DNA from: Trichocoleus desertorum ATA4-8-CV12
Lineage (GTDB): Bacteria; Cyanobacteriota; Cyanobacteriia; FACHB-46
Direction: 5' to 3'
Assembly (NCBI GenBank): GCA_019358975.1
Contig: JAHHIL010000041.1
Coordinates: 1 to 51,798 of the forward strand
DNA: 51,798 nt
In this document: positions 1 to 10,469 of the stretch, piece by piece
Layout of the letters: each line of letters starts with the position of its first letter
How positions within the stretch are numbered: position 1 is the stretch's first letter
The notes under the pieces: model-generated
Database searches by the model: none
The model's input: the letters and a program-made list of their open reading frames with translations, nothing else
What the model was told of the DNA's origin: nothing
Made by a program: the position numbers and the translations under genes

Positions 1-75
1 CTATTCTTTTTTCTAGGTGCGGGGGCCGACTGATTCGGTGCGCTTTCGCGTCCCGTTTCCCTCGACCGCTTAGCC

Positions 76-105
76 AATATAACGAATCTATATCGAAGGT
101 GTCAA
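76..105 (-). promoter_or_regulatory. Sigma70-type promoter reading out of the left edge
   Basis: Read on the minus strand, a perfect -35 hexamer TTGACA (100-105) is followed after 18 bases by TATATT (76-81). Transcription would run left, giving a GC-rich leader (about 1-70) that includes a small CGC-GAAA-GCG tetraloop hairpin. The gene served lies outside the window. The rest of 106-278 shows no gene. Confidence 0.55.
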
Positions 106-278
106 CCCCCTCAGAAGAAAGTTTTGAGAAAATTTGAAAGCTATGCTTCGAGAGGGTTTGGAGGTTTTTGGGAGTGTTTGATGGCGATCGCCCACAGCTC
201 GAAACTAAAAAATCTTTGTAGGCACTTGAACGATAGCTGCTTGGTTTCAGTTTCTGCTTGGATGTATTGATATAGGTT

Positions 279-986
279 CTAATGATTTCTGGCTTGACCA
301 AAGGAGCAGAGGTCTAAGACTGGGCAGCGATCGCAAGCAGGATTCCGGTAGTAGCAGCAGCGCTGACCGTGCAGCATTAGAACTTCGTGATTGTCGTAGA
401 CTTGCTGAGCGTTCCAATCGGGAGGAAGCTGGGCTTCTAGGAGAGCATGCGCTGGCCCCACGGCAGTATTAGTTGGAATCAAACCTAGGCGCACGGCTAC
501 TCGATGATGGTGGCTATCTACGGGTAAAGCGGGGCGACGCAACCGACTAAATAACAACACGGCTGCGCTTGTTTTAGGGCCTACACCAGGTAGCGACTCT
601 AGCCATGCCCTTGCTTGGGTGACTGGTAATTCTGCTAGAAAGTCTAGGGATAGCTCGCCATTGTGACGATCGCTGATTAAACGCAGTATCTGCTGAATGC
701 GAGGGGCTTTTTGTTCAGGCCAGGTACAAGGTGCGATCGCGGTTTGCATTTCCTGAATTGGGGCATCTCGAACGGCTGACCACTCCGGAAAGTGGGAGAC
801 CAACTGTTTAAAGGCGCAGGCGGAATCTGCGTTACGAGTCCGGTGAGACAGCAGCGCTGAAACCAACTCACTGAGGGGGTCTAGATCGTGAAAGAACGGA
901 ATGGGGCAACCGTACTGTGAGCATAGGCGATCGTGAATTAACAGGACTTTTTGCTGTAACTCTTTAGAGACGGCGGGCGATCGCAA
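279..986 (-). CDS. Endonuclease III-like DNA glycosylase (HhH-GPD, 4Fe-4S)
   Basis: This is a base-excision repair glycosylase/AP lyase of the Nth family, 235 residues. The helix-hairpin-helix LPGVGPKTS carries the expected catalytic Lys at 138. The catalytic Asp is D157 in the VDSHHHRV segment. The C-terminal iron-sulfur loop is complete with the classical spacing C211-x6-C218-x2-C221-x5-C227. The start is TTG at 986; a GAGGAA ribosome site lies about nine bases upstream and there is no ATG alternative between it and the preceding in-frame stop. It stands alone, back to back with putA. It is a divergent family member rather than canonical Nth, so the exact lesion specificity is not predictable. 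Confidence 0.85.
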   Translation of the reverse strand: MRSPAVSKELQQKVLLIHDRLCSQYGCPIPFFHDLDPLSELVSALLSHRTRNADSACAFKQLVSHFPEWSAVRDAPIQEMQTAIAPCTWPEQKAPRIQQILRLISDRHNGELSLDFLAELPVTQARAWLESLPGVGPKTSAAVLLFSRLRRPALPVDSHHHRVAVRLGLIPTNTAVGPAHALLEAQLPPDWNAQQVYDNHEVLMLHGQRCCYYRNPACDRCPVLDLCSFGQARNH

Positions 987-1212
987 AGTTTTAAATTCCT
1001 CAATGTCACGACACAGATCGAGAACAACTTTTAACTAATGCAGCTTTGTGACTAGCGGCTCTGTCAGCGGTTTGCTAAGTAGAGCACAGGCTGGTGAGCC
1101 AACTAGTCCTAGAGTAACAACGAAGCTTCCAGCGCATTTGCATTTCAGCGCTCACAATAGGAAGTAGAGAGATCGTACCCGCAGCTTTTTGGCAAATGGG
1201 AGCCTTGTATCT

Positions 1213-4200
1213 ATGGTTGTCCACATCTCCAGTCGAGCCGACGAAATTCAAGTTCAAGCATTAGAACAACTGACTCAAGCGATCGCCCAACAACTGTTGA
1301 CAGCCTCGCGAGAAAGTCGCTCCTTTTTTGCTCAAATGCGCGACCAAATGCGCTGGGATGACAAGTTGCTGGCTTGGGCTATGAGTAATCCTGGGTTGCG
1401 GGTACAGCTCTTTCGCTTCATTGACTGCTTACCATCCCTGCGTAGCAAAACTGAGATTGCTCGACATTTACAAGAGTATTTAGGAGACTCCAGTGTGGAG
1501 TTACCAGTAGCGCTTAAAGGCTTGCTCAACTTTGCCAGTCCAGATTCGCTGCCAGGACAAGTTGCAGCTACAACCGTTTCAACTGCGGTAGAAACTCTGG
1601 CGCATAAATACATTGCTGGGGAAAGCGTCAAGCAAGTCTTAAAAACGATCGAACGACTGCGGAAAGACAAGATGGCCTTTACCGTTGACTTGCTCGGTGA
1701 AGCGGTGATCACAGAAGTAGAAGCACAATCCTATTTAGATCGCTATTTAGACTTGATTACCCAGTTGACCAATGCTGCCAAAACTTGGTCAAAGGTTGAA
1801 GCAATCGACCAATCAGAGGGGGAGGAACTTGAGAAAGTTCAGGTTTCGGTCAAGCTGACCGCGTTTTATTCCCAATTCGATCCGTTGGATGATCAAGGCA
1901 GCGAAGCCAAAGTGAGCGATCGCATCCGGACTCTTTTACGACGAGCCAAGGAGCTTGGGGCTGCGGTTCACTTTGATATGGAGCAGTATGTTTACAAAGA
2001 TTTGACCCTAGCGATTCTCAAGCAAATCTTGATGGAAGAGGAGTTTCGCAGTCGTACCGATATTGGCATAACTTTGCAAGCTTACTTACGAGATAGTGAA
2101 CAAGATTTACAAGGTTTAGTGGCTTGGGCCAAGGAACGTGGCTATCCCGTTACTGTGCGCTTGGTCAAAGGTGCTTATTGGGACCAAGAGATTATCAAGG
2201 CCGCGCAAAAAGATTGGCCAGAACCTGTTTATCGGGATAAATCTTCCACGGATGCTAACTTTGAGGCCCTGACACGCATCTTGCTAGAAAACCACGAATA
2301 TCTCTATGCGGCGATCGGGAGCCACAACGTCCGATCGCAGGCTTATGCGATCGCGATCGCCCAAACTCTCAAGATTCCTCGGCGGCGGATTGAGTTGCAG
2401 GTGCTCTACGGCATGGCAGATAAATTTGCCAAAGCTCTGGTTGAGCAGGGATATCGAGTACGAGTTTATTGTCCTTATGGTGACTTGATTCCAGGGATGG
2501 CTTACCTGATTCGTCGTCTGCTGGAAAACACCGCCAACAGTTCTTTCCTGCGCCAAAATCTCGAAGAGCGACCGATCGCAGAACTTTTGGCACCTCCACA
2601 AGTGACGTCAGCGGATCAAGCAGACACCGCTTCACTTCCGGTTTCTACTCATCAGGCTCATTTTCAGAATGTTCCTGACACCGACTATGCTGATTTAGCC
2701 CAACGGCAACCTGCTCTAAAGGCGATCGCCACGGTGCAGCAGCAGTTAGGCAAAGCTTACTGGCCACTGATTAACGGCGAATATCAGCAGACAGAAGCTC
2801 AGGTAGATTCTGTTAATCCTTCTAATCCCACAGAAGTGATTGGCCGCATTGGTTTGATGAGTCAGGTTCAAGCAGATGAGGCGATCGCAGCGGCCAAGGC
2901 AGCATTCCCAGCTTGGCAACGCACCCCTGCTGAGCAACGAGCGAATATTCTCCGCAAAGCTGCTGATTTGCTCAACCAACGACGCGCTGAGCTAGCTGCT
3001 TGGATTGTGCTGGAAGTTGGCAAACCCTTGCGGGAAGCAGATGGCGAAGTCTCCGAGGCGATCGATTTCTGCCGCTATTACGCTGATGAGATGGAGCGGC
3101 TGGAGCCAGGGCATAGTTACGATTTAGCGGGTGAAACCAATCGCTACCACTACCGACCCAGAGGTATTGTGCTAGTGATTTCCCCTTGGAATTTCCCTTT
3201 GGCAATTCCGACCGGGATGGCTGTGGCAGCATTAGTAGCAGGTAACTGCACCCTACTCAAACCTGCCGAAGTTTCCTCGGTGATTATTGCTAAACTGACC
3301 GAAATCTTGGTGGAGGCGGGCATTCCCAAAGGCGTTTTTCAGTATGTGCCAGCCAAAGGATCAACCGCTGGCGCTTATATGGTGAAACACCCGGATGTCC
3401 ACATGATTACGTTTACCGGATCTCAAGAGGTGGGTTGCCGCATTTATGCGGATGCTGCCATTTTGCAACCAGGACAAAGACACCTCAAACGGGTAGTTGC
3501 TGAAATGGGTGGCAAAAACGCCATCATTATTGATGAAAGCGCTGATTTGGACCAAGCGGTGCAAGGTGTGGTGCAGTCAGCCTTTGGCTATAGCGGTCAA
3601 AAATGCTCTGCTTGCTCACGAGTCATTGTGATGGAGCCAATCTACGAAGGGTTTGTGGCTCGACTAGTAGAAGCAACGCGATCGCTGAATGTGGGGGATG
3701 CGGCTCATCCTAGTACTCAAGTTGGGCCTGTCATTGATGCTATGGCCCGCGATCGCATCAAGAGTTATATCGAACAAGGCAAATCTGAAGCCCAAGTTGC
3801 TTTAGAAATGCCAACTCCAGACACAGGATATTTTGTGGGGCCTGTGGTTTTTAGCGAAGTCGCTCCTACCGCCGCGATCGCCCAGGAAGAAATTTTTGGG
3901 CCAGTTTTATCGGTGATTCGGGCGCAGAATTTTGCTGAAGCTGTGGCGATCGCCAATGGTACGCAGTTTGCGCTTACAGGTGGTCTTTACTCTCGCACTC
4001 CCTCTCACATCCAGCAAGCTCAGACCGAGTTTGAAGTGGGCAATTTGTACATCAATCGAGGCATTACAGGCGCGATCGTAGCCCGGCAACCTTTCGGCGG
4101 CTTCAAGCTCTCTGGGGTTGGCTCCAAAGCAGGTGGCCCCGATTATCTACTGCAATTTTTAGAACCCTATGCGGTCACAGAGAATATCCAGCGGCAAGGC

Positions 4201-4227
4201 TTTGCCCCACTCGAAGGCGTGGACTAA
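1213..4227 (+). CDS. putA: Bifunctional proline dehydrogenase / P5C dehydrogenase PutA
   Basis: The protein oxidises proline to glutamate in two steps: FAD-dependent proline dehydrogenase, then NAD-dependent delta-1-pyrroline-5-carboxylate dehydrogenase. It has about 1004 residues. The N-terminal third is the PRODH barrel with KLTAFYSQFDP, GSHNVRS and the RRLLENTANSSF signature. From about residue 510 to the end is the aldehyde dehydrogenase fold, with SPWNFPLAIP, the general-base Glu in VAEMGG and the nucleophile Cys in SGQKCSACSR. No N-terminal DNA-binding domain is present, so it should not autorepress as E. coli PutA does. An in-frame TTG at 1189 would add eight residues; ATG 1213 is preferred because GGGAG lies about ten bases upstream. 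A GNAT gene follows 30 bases downstream on the same strand. Confidence 0.95.
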   Translation: MVVHISSRADEIQVQALEQLTQAIAQQLLTASRESRSFFAQMRDQMRWDDKLLAWAMSNPGLRVQLFRFIDCLPSLRSKTEIARHLQEYLGDSSVELPVALKGLLNFASPDSLPGQVAATTVSTAVETLAHKYIAGESVKQVLKTIERLRKDKMAFTVDLLGEAVITEVEAQSYLDRYLDLITQLTNAAKTWSKVEAIDQSEGEELEKVQVSVKLTAFYSQFDPLDDQGSEAKVSDRIRTLLRRAKELGAAVHFDMEQYVYKDLTLAILKQILMEEEFRSRTDIGITLQAYLRDSEQDLQGLVAWAKERGYPVTVRLVKGAYWDQEIIKAAQKDWPEPVYRDKSSTDANFEALTRILLENHEYLYAAIGSHNVRSQAYAIAIAQTLKIPRRRIELQVLYGMADKFAKALVEQGYRVRVYCPYGDLIPGMAYLIRRLLENTANSSFLRQNLEERPIAELLAPPQVTSADQADTASLPVSTHQAHFQNVPDTDYADLAQRQPALKAIATVQQQLGKAYWPLINGEYQQTEAQVDSVNPSNPTEVIGRIGLMSQVQADEAIAAAKAAFPAWQRTPAEQRANILRKAADLLNQRRAELAAWIVLEVGKPLREADGEVSEAIDFCRYYADEMERLEPGHSYDLAGETNRYHYRPRGIVLVISPWNFPLAIPTGMAVAALVAGNCTLLKPAEVSSVIIAKLTEILVEAGIPKGVFQYVPAKGSTAGAYMVKHPDVHMITFTGSQEVGCRIYADAAILQPGQRHLKRVVAEMGGKNAIIIDESADLDQAVQGVVQSAFGYSGQKCSACSRVIVMEPIYEGFVARLVEATRSLNVGDAAHPSTQVGPVIDAMARDRIKSYIEQGKSEAQVALEMPTPDTGYFVGPVVFSEVAPTAAIAQEEIFGPVLSVIRAQNFAEAVAIANGTQFALTGGLYSRTPSHIQQAQTEFEVGNLYINRGITGAIVARQPFGGFKLSGVGSKAGGPDYLLQFLEPYAVTENIQRQGFAPLEGVD

Positions 4228-4257
4228 TTGCAATTCGAGGATGCGGAGTGACGGCTA

Positions 4258-4707
4258 ATGGCGAACTTAAAGCTGGTAGTTGTGGCCTATACCGAAGCTA
4301 AAACGTTGATTCAAACCATTCGACACTTAGTTTTTCAAGTCGAGCAAGGTGTTACTCCAGCGCTAGATTTTGATGGACTAGATGCGGAGAGTCAACACAT
4401 TCTAGCTTCTATTAATGGCCACGCTGTGGGTACAACGCGGCTGCGGCACTTAAATGAGCAAACCGTTAAGATCGAGCGGCTTGCTGTTTTACCAGAATTT
4501 CGCAACCAAGGAATTGGTCGTCAAATTATGGAGGCTGCACTTGAGTTTCTAACTCAATCTCAAGTCAAAACAGTGCAATTGCATGCTCAACTGTATATCA
4601 AAGACTTGTACCAAAAACTTGGCTTTGTTCAAGTTGGAGATGTGTTTGACGAAGCAGGCATTCTGCATGTCAAGATGCAAAAACAGTTGCGTGAATTCCA
4701 AGAATAA
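4258..4707 (+). CDS. GNAT-family N-acetyltransferase
   Basis: A 149-residue single-domain GNAT that moves an acetyl group from acetyl-CoA to an amine. The acetyl-CoA-binding motif A is clear at about residues 75-95: IERLAVLPEFRNQGIGRQIM, with the Q/RxxGxG/A loop as RNQGIG. The C-terminal beta-strand and helix (QLYIKDLYQKLGFVQVGDVF) match the ElaA/YjcF-like branch. The short spacing to putA suggests co-transcription. The substrate cannot be read from the sequence. Confidence 0.85.
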   Translation: MANLKLVVVAYTEAKTLIQTIRHLVFQVEQGVTPALDFDGLDAESQHILASINGHAVGTTRLRHLNEQTVKIERLAVLPEFRNQGIGRQIMEAALEFLTQSQVKTVQLHAQLYIKDLYQKLGFVQVGDVFDEAGILHVKMQKQLREFQE

Positions 4708-4770
4708 TTTCAGTTACGGGCGATCGCTAACATACCAACATGAGCCATAGGTTTTTGGGAAGCAATATTG

Positions 4771-5697
4771 ATGGTTAATCCAGAGCTAAGAATTGTCTCT
4801 TTAATTCCTAGTGCCACTGAGATTCTGGCCCAGTTAGGTCTGCTCAATCAAATTGTCGGGCGATCGCACGAATGTGATTATCCGGTAGAGATTCAAACCC
4901 GTCCAGTTTGCACAGAACCTAAATTTAACCCGGTAGGTACGAGTGCAGAAATTCACGATCGCGTGACTGACTTGCTCCAATCCGCGCTCAGCGTTTATCG
5001 AGTTAAAACTGAAGTTTTAGAGCAGTTAAAGCCGACTCACATTCTGACCCAAGCTCAATGTGAAGTTTGTGCTGTCAATCTAGCTGATGTTGAGCAAGCC
5101 GTGGCTACACTTACCCAGACTCAACCGCAAATTATCTCGCTACAACCCAATACGCTAAACGATGTTTGGGATGACATTGAACGAGTGGCGATCGCTTTGG
5201 GGCTCGAAAGTCAACCTAGCTTAAGCCACCTACAAGCAAGAGTGGAAGCTTGTGCAACCAAAACCAAAACTCTTAGCGATCGCCCCACGGTGGTTTGTAT
5301 TGAATGGGCCGAACCGTTGATGGCCGCAGGCAATTGGATACCTGAGTTAGTTGAGTTAGCCGGAGGCCAATCCTTATTTGGCATCGTTGGTCAGCACTCG
5401 CCCTGGTTGCAATGGGATGCCTTAGTAACTGCCGACCCTGATGTGATAATTTTGATGCCCTGTGGTTATGACCTGGAACGCACTCATCAAGATGCGATCG
5501 CTTTAGCTAAACATCCTGAATGGTCAACGTTGCGAGCGGTGCAAGCAGGCAATGTTTATATTACAGATGGCAATCAATATTTCAACCGTCCTGGCCCTCG
5601 ACTCGTAGATTCCTTAGAAATCCTAGCCGAGATTTTACATCCTCATTTATTTGATTTTGGCTATGAGGAGAGCGCAAAAAGGTTGGGGACAGCTTGA
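4771..5697 (+). CDS. BtuF/TroA-like periplasmic-binding-fold protein (cobalamin-binding-like)
   Basis: 308 residues with the two-lobed metal/cobalamin-binding fold. The N-lobe opens with RIVSLIPSATEILAQLGL and GRSHECDYP, typical of the BtuF-like group, and the C-lobe has DPDVIILMPCGYDLERT and FNRPGPRLVDSLEILAEILHP. There is no signal peptide or lipobox, so the protein looks cytoplasmic, unlike canonical BtuF. A CEVCAV motif at about residue 95 offers two cysteines that could contact metal or corrin. The TTG at 4768 sits directly before ATG 4771, which is taken as the start. No permease or ATPase gene is adjacent. The ligand is an inference. Confidence 0.75.
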   Translation: MVNPELRIVSLIPSATEILAQLGLLNQIVGRSHECDYPVEIQTRPVCTEPKFNPVGTSAEIHDRVTDLLQSALSVYRVKTEVLEQLKPTHILTQAQCEVCAVNLADVEQAVATLTQTQPQIISLQPNTLNDVWDDIERVAIALGLESQPSLSHLQARVEACATKTKTLSDRPTVVCIEWAEPLMAAGNWIPELVELAGGQSLFGIVGQHSPWLQWDALVTADPDVIILMPCGYDLERTHQDAIALAKHPEWSTLRAVQAGNVYITDGNQYFNRPGPRLVDSLEILAEILHPHLFDFGYEESAKRLGTA

Positions 5698-5729
5698 AAA
5701 CACGTGCAGTAGCATCATGCAATTGCTGC

Positions 5730-6723
<994 letters not shown>

Positions 6724-6777
6724 TAGTTTTCTCCATTGATGTGGAATTAATGTTGTTCGCTGTCGATCTCGTTGTCA

Positions 6778-7428
6778 TCAGTCGTTTTCGCCGCGATCGC
6801 TGCTTACTGTGAGGTCATCAATGCGAGACGGGGCGGTCTTATGACCCCAGCGAGGCCACAGATAGAAGAGATTAAGGAGAACGAAGATCAGCACCGCCAG
6901 CTAGGGGAAGACCAGCGCAATCCCGGTGGCGATCGCATAAACGATCGGTCCAACAAGGAACTGCCGATTGAGCTTCCGTATCTTTGTTGGCGTGGTGTGA
7001 GGACTGAGCAACTGCCCTCCACGAGTTGCATACCGCCACATAATGTTGACGAAGATACCAATCACGGTCAAAATCCCACCATAGAAGGCAGCAGCAATTG
7101 GCTCGTCTGTTCCCCGGTGAAATGCTTCGGCGAGCACGGCGGTTGGGAACGGTAGGAATGCGATTAGCATCAGGTGGAGGACGTTCAGCAGCAACAGCGT
7201 TCCATCTACGCGAACGATGTGGTGAAACATGGCGTGGTGGTTGATCCAGATGGCACCGATCACCAGAAAGCTGACCACGTAGGCAAGGTAAGATGGTCAG
7301 ACTTGGAGGAGTGCTGCCCCAATCGCTGTATCAGTTGGCGGCACTTTGATTTCGAGTACTAGCAGGGTGATGGCGATCGCGAATACGCCGTCGCTGAATG
7401 CCTCTAATCGGTTGGTCTCCACACTCAC
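6778..7428 (-). pseudogene. TMEM175-family (DUF1211) channel, interrupted by two in-frame stop codons
   Basis: The reading frame from GTG 7428 begins with the TMEM175 signature ETNRLEAFSDGVFAIAITLL (first helix, FSDG motif). It continues through hydrophobic segments and the WINHHAMF motif to a final helix near AVLIFVLLNLFYLW. The frame is intact over about 215 codons but is cut by TGA just before PSYLAYVV and by TAG after ALVFP. Both positions are normally Trp in the family (LxxWPSYLAY and FPWL), so both look like TGG to stop by single G-to-A changes. Bacterial TMEM175 proteins are potassium-permeable membrane channels. The gene lies between an SDR and the broken aldo/keto reductase. Confidence 0.8.
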
Positions 7429-7516
7429 CCCCTCTGCGAGTAGTTGTCAAGTTTGTGCTTTTGCATGATCACCCTATTGATCTGCGATCGCCCTCAGGCT
7501 AACCGCCAGCCCATCC

Positions 7517-8260
7517 TTACCAGGGTTGCGTGGTTGGACCGATCGTAAATTCGTTCACGTTTGTGTCTTCTGGCTGGTCGATCGCAAACGCCACCACATT
7601 AGCGACTCGATCGGGTGAGATGCCATGTTGCTCATACAACTTGGTCATTTTTTCAGCCGCATCCTGATCAGTAATCTGATTTAACAACTCAGTGTTAATT
7701 GCAGCAGGGTAAATGGTCGCAGTCCGAATGTTAGTCCCTTCTTGGGCAGACTCCATGCGAAGAACTTCCATGAAATCGCGTACAAACCATTTCGTTCCAC
7801 CATAGATTGCACCTCCTGGATACGCTTTTAATCCAGCAACCGATGAAGTGGTGATCACATGCCCAGACTTTTGGCTGACAAACGTTGGCAATACAGCCGC
7901 GATACCATTGAGGACACCCTTGATATTGATATCAACCGTTTGATTCCATTCATCAGCTTTCAATGCAGAAAGTGGAGAAGTTGGCATGATGCCAGCGTTC
8001 AAGAAAATAACATTGACACTTCCAAAGGTTTCCTCGGCAAGCTTGACGATCGCAGCGTTATCCGAGGGGTTAACCACATCCATCACTTGATAGACGGCTT
8101 GTCCACCAGCACTTTGAATTTCATCAACCAGTTGTTTTAATTTGTCCTCGCGTCGCGCACCCAATAGAACTTTCGCGCCTTTACTTGCCAGCAATTTTGC
8201 AGTTGCTTCACCAATCCCTGATGACGCGCCGGTAATAATCGTAACTTTGTCTTTAATCAT
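7517..8260 (-). CDS. Short-chain dehydrogenase/reductase (SDR), YdfG-like
   Basis: A classical cytoplasmic NAD(P)-dependent SDR of 247 residues. The cofactor loop is TGASSGIG, NAG is present as LNAGIM, the catalytic Ser lies in ITTSSVAG and the Tyr/Lys pair is YGGTK. ARREDK after the second strand suggests NADPH preference. The start is ATG 8260, behind an AGAGAGGAA ribosome site; the frame is open to 8299 but has no ribosome site there. It belongs to the minus-strand array of redox genes. The substrate is unknown; close relatives reduce small hydroxy acids or carbonyls. Confidence 0.88.
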   Translation of the reverse strand: MIKDKVTIITGASSGIGEATAKLLASKGAKVLLGARREDKLKQLVDEIQSAGGQAVYQVMDVVNPSDNAAIVKLAEETFGSVNVIFLNAGIMPTSPLSALKADEWNQTVDINIKGVLNGIAAVLPTFVSQKSGHVITTSSVAGLKAYPGGAIYGGTKWFVRDFMEVLRMESAQEGTNIRTATIYPAAINTELLNQITDQDAAEKMTKLYEQHGISPDRVANVVAFAIDQPEDTNVNEFTIGPTTQPW

Positions 8261-8382
8261 CTTATTTCCTCTCTTTTTATTAACTACTGGGTTCCGCAAG
8301 AGTAGACTTGCTAATCAGCGGATAAGGGCATACCGACGGTTCGATGTGGCATCAGCAAAAACGGTTCTTTTGTCTCCGACCA

Positions 8383-9159
8383 TTACTGCACCGTTTGACC
8401 ACCGTCGATGACCATAGCGTGTCCAACCATGAAGGCAGCCGCATCCGAGCACAGCCAGACGACAGCCGCAGCGATCTCCTCAGGCTTGCCCATCCGTCCA
8501 ATCGGCTCCTCCGCAATCACCTGCGATCGCCCTTCGTCTGTGCCGCCCGTGAAGCGACCCATCATTGGGGTGTCGATGTAGCCGGGACAGACGGCGTTGA
8601 TGTGGATGTTCTGTGCGGCGTAGTCGAGGGCTGCCGCCTTGGTGAGACCAATTACACCATGCTTCGCGGCAGTGTACGCGGGACTACCCTTGATGCCGAT
8701 GATTCCTGCTCCCGACGACGTGTTGACGATCGCACCGCCTCCCTGTTTAAGGATCAGTGGGATCTCGTGCTTCATGCACAGGAAAACGCCGCGCAGGTTG
8801 ATGTCGATGATCCGATTCCACTCCTCTTCCTCGTATTCCGCAGTCGGAGCCGGATTTCTTGGCTCGATGCCCGCATTGTTAAAGGCGAAGTCCAATCGCC
8901 CAAAAGCCTCAACGGTCTTGTCCAGAGCCGCCTTTATGTCCTCGCTTCGCGTTACGTCGCACTTGACAGCAATTGCCTGTCCGCCCTGGTCTTCAATCAG
9001 GTGTACCGTTTCTTGATTACCCTGTTCTGAAATGTCAGCAGCTACGACCTTAGCGCCTTCACGGGCAAACGTCAGCGCTGCCTCGCGACCAATGCCGCTT
9101 GCTGCTCCAGTCACAAACGCAACTTTTCCTGTGAAGCTTCCATTCGAGTTAGATAGCAT
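8383..9159 (-). CDS. Short-chain dehydrogenase/reductase (SDR), glucose-1-dehydrogenase-like
   Basis: 258 residues, classical SDR. It has TGAASGIG in the cofactor loop, AADIS with an Asp after strand two (favouring NADH), NNAGIEPRN, the catalytic Ser in VNTSSGAG, and YTAAK. It ends in the usual DGGQTVQ. It differs clearly from the SDR downstream, so the two are not a recent duplication. It sits 33 bases after the hydrolase gene in the same direction and probably shares its transcript. The substrate is unknown. Confidence 0.9.
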   Translation of the reverse strand: MLSNSNGSFTGKVAFVTGAASGIGREAALTFAREGAKVVAADISEQGNQETVHLIEDQGGQAIAVKCDVTRSEDIKAALDKTVEAFGRLDFAFNNAGIEPRNPAPTAEYEEEEWNRIIDINLRGVFLCMKHEIPLILKQGGGAIVNTSSGAGIIGIKGSPAYTAAKHGVIGLTKAAALDYAAQNIHINAVCPGYIDTPMMGRFTGGTDEGRSQVIAEEPIGRMGKPEEIAAAVVWLCSDAAAFMVGHAMVIDGGQTVQ

Positions 9160-9192
9160 ATTCTCTCCTGCATTAAAACGACAGTTTCTTGC

Positions 9193-10284
9193 TTACCGAC
9201 TGAGATGTTGATTGAAAAAGGACGCAAGCTTGTCCCAAGGAATCAGGTTCTCCCGATCGTACAAATCGACATGTCCCGCGTTTGGAACGATGTAGAGTTC
9301 CTTTGGTTCGGCTGCGCGTTGATAGGCATCTTCGCTGAACTCCCTCGAATGGGCGTTATCACCTGTGATGAACAGCATGGGACGGGGCGAAATGGTCTCA
9401 ATGTCATTGAACGGGTAGAAGTTCAGGAATTTGACGTTGCTGGTCAGTGTCGGATGGGTTGTCAGTTGCGGTGACGAACTTTTGGGGGTGTATTCGCCCC
9501 TGGCAGTGCGGTAGAAGTCATAAAACTCACGCTCAATCGCGGTGGAGTTCTCATTCAGTTCATGCACGGTTCCGCCTGTGTATTGGGTTTCGCCGCCCGT
9601 GAACTCCACATAGCGTTGCTCAGCCGCCTGTGCGATCGCTTGCTTCCTATGTTCGAGGGTTGTAGAACGTCTCAGCCCGTTACGGCTGGCTGCACCCATG
9701 TCATACATACTGACCGTCGCGATCGCCTTCATGCGCGAGTCGATCTTGGCAGCGCTGATGACGAAGCTGCCGCTGCCGCAAATCCCAAGAACGCCAATCC
9801 GGTTTCTATCAACAAATGACTGAGTGCCCAGAAAATCGACCGCAGCACTAAAATCCTCAGCATAAATATCCGGCGTAACAACGTTGCGAGGCTGCCCTTC
9901 ACTCTCGCCCCAGAAGGATAAATCAAGGGACAAGGTGATGAATCCTTGCTCAGACAGCTTTTGGGCATACAGATTGGCGCTCTGTTCTTTGACTGCGCCC
10001 ATTGGGTGCCCGACAATGATTGCCGGATGATTGGTGTTCTGATCCAAGTCTTTAGGAATGAAGAGATTCCCAACAACCTGCATGTTGTATTGGTTTCTGA
10101 ACGTCACTCTTTGCATCGTTACTTGGCCGCTCTTGTAGAAGTTTTCTGCCCCCTCGACCACAGCAGGCTGCTGTACGGGTGTTTGGGAGATTTGACGCGA
10201 GGCGCGTGTTTGGTCGATCGCAAATGCTGCTGTTGTACAGATCGCACTCATCAAGAGAGTTGGTATTAAAACACGGTATTTCAT
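9193..10284 (-). CDS. Exported alpha/beta hydrolase, dienelactone-hydrolase-like
   Basis: 363 residues beginning with a signal peptide (MKYRVLIPTLLMSAICTTAAFA, cleavage likely after AFA), so the enzyme acts in the periplasm. The fold elements are the oxyanion strand IIVGHPMGAVKEQ, a nucleophile elbow GICGSG, the acid in FITGDNAHS and the His in PNAGHVDLYD. The elbow residue is Cys rather than Ser, as in dienelactone hydrolases. ATG 10284 is chosen over GTG 10323 because the signal sequence starts there. It is the second gene of the array. Natural substrate unknown, perhaps an ester or lactone. Confidence 0.82.
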   Translation of the reverse strand: MKYRVLIPTLLMSAICTTAAFAIDQTRASRQISQTPVQQPAVVEGAENFYKSGQVTMQRVTFRNQYNMQVVGNLFIPKDLDQNTNHPAIIVGHPMGAVKEQSANLYAQKLSEQGFITLSLDLSFWGESEGQPRNVVTPDIYAEDFSAAVDFLGTQSFVDRNRIGVLGICGSGSFVISAAKIDSRMKAIATVSMYDMGAASRNGLRRSTTLEHRKQAIAQAAEQRYVEFTGGETQYTGGTVHELNENSTAIEREFYDFYRTARGEYTPKSSSPQLTTHPTLTSNVKFLNFYPFNDIETISPRPMLFITGDNAHSREFSEDAYQRAAEPKELYIVPNAGHVDLYDRENLIPWDKLASFFNQHLSR

Positions 10285-10469
10285 GGATTTCTTTGTAAAT
10301 GTGGGTTTGTCTGATGGGTTCACTTCGGTTCAATCGTCGCAAGCCGCTTCCTTGCTGTGGCCGCTTTATTGCGATTGCAACTCGATCGTCACTTCTACAG
10401 AACCAGGTACTTTCAATGCCTCGATGTCACCGTCAATTTTTCCGATAGCAGGAAGGTATCTCAAAAGCC

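Noticed and set aside
6772-7155. Plus-strand open frame of 127 codons
   Set aside because: It is the antisense shadow of the TMEM175-like pseudogene, whose own frame shows clear family motifs.
8344-9030. 228-codon plus-strand open frame
   Set aside because: Lies antisense to the second SDR gene, which is well supported by cofactor and catalytic motifs.
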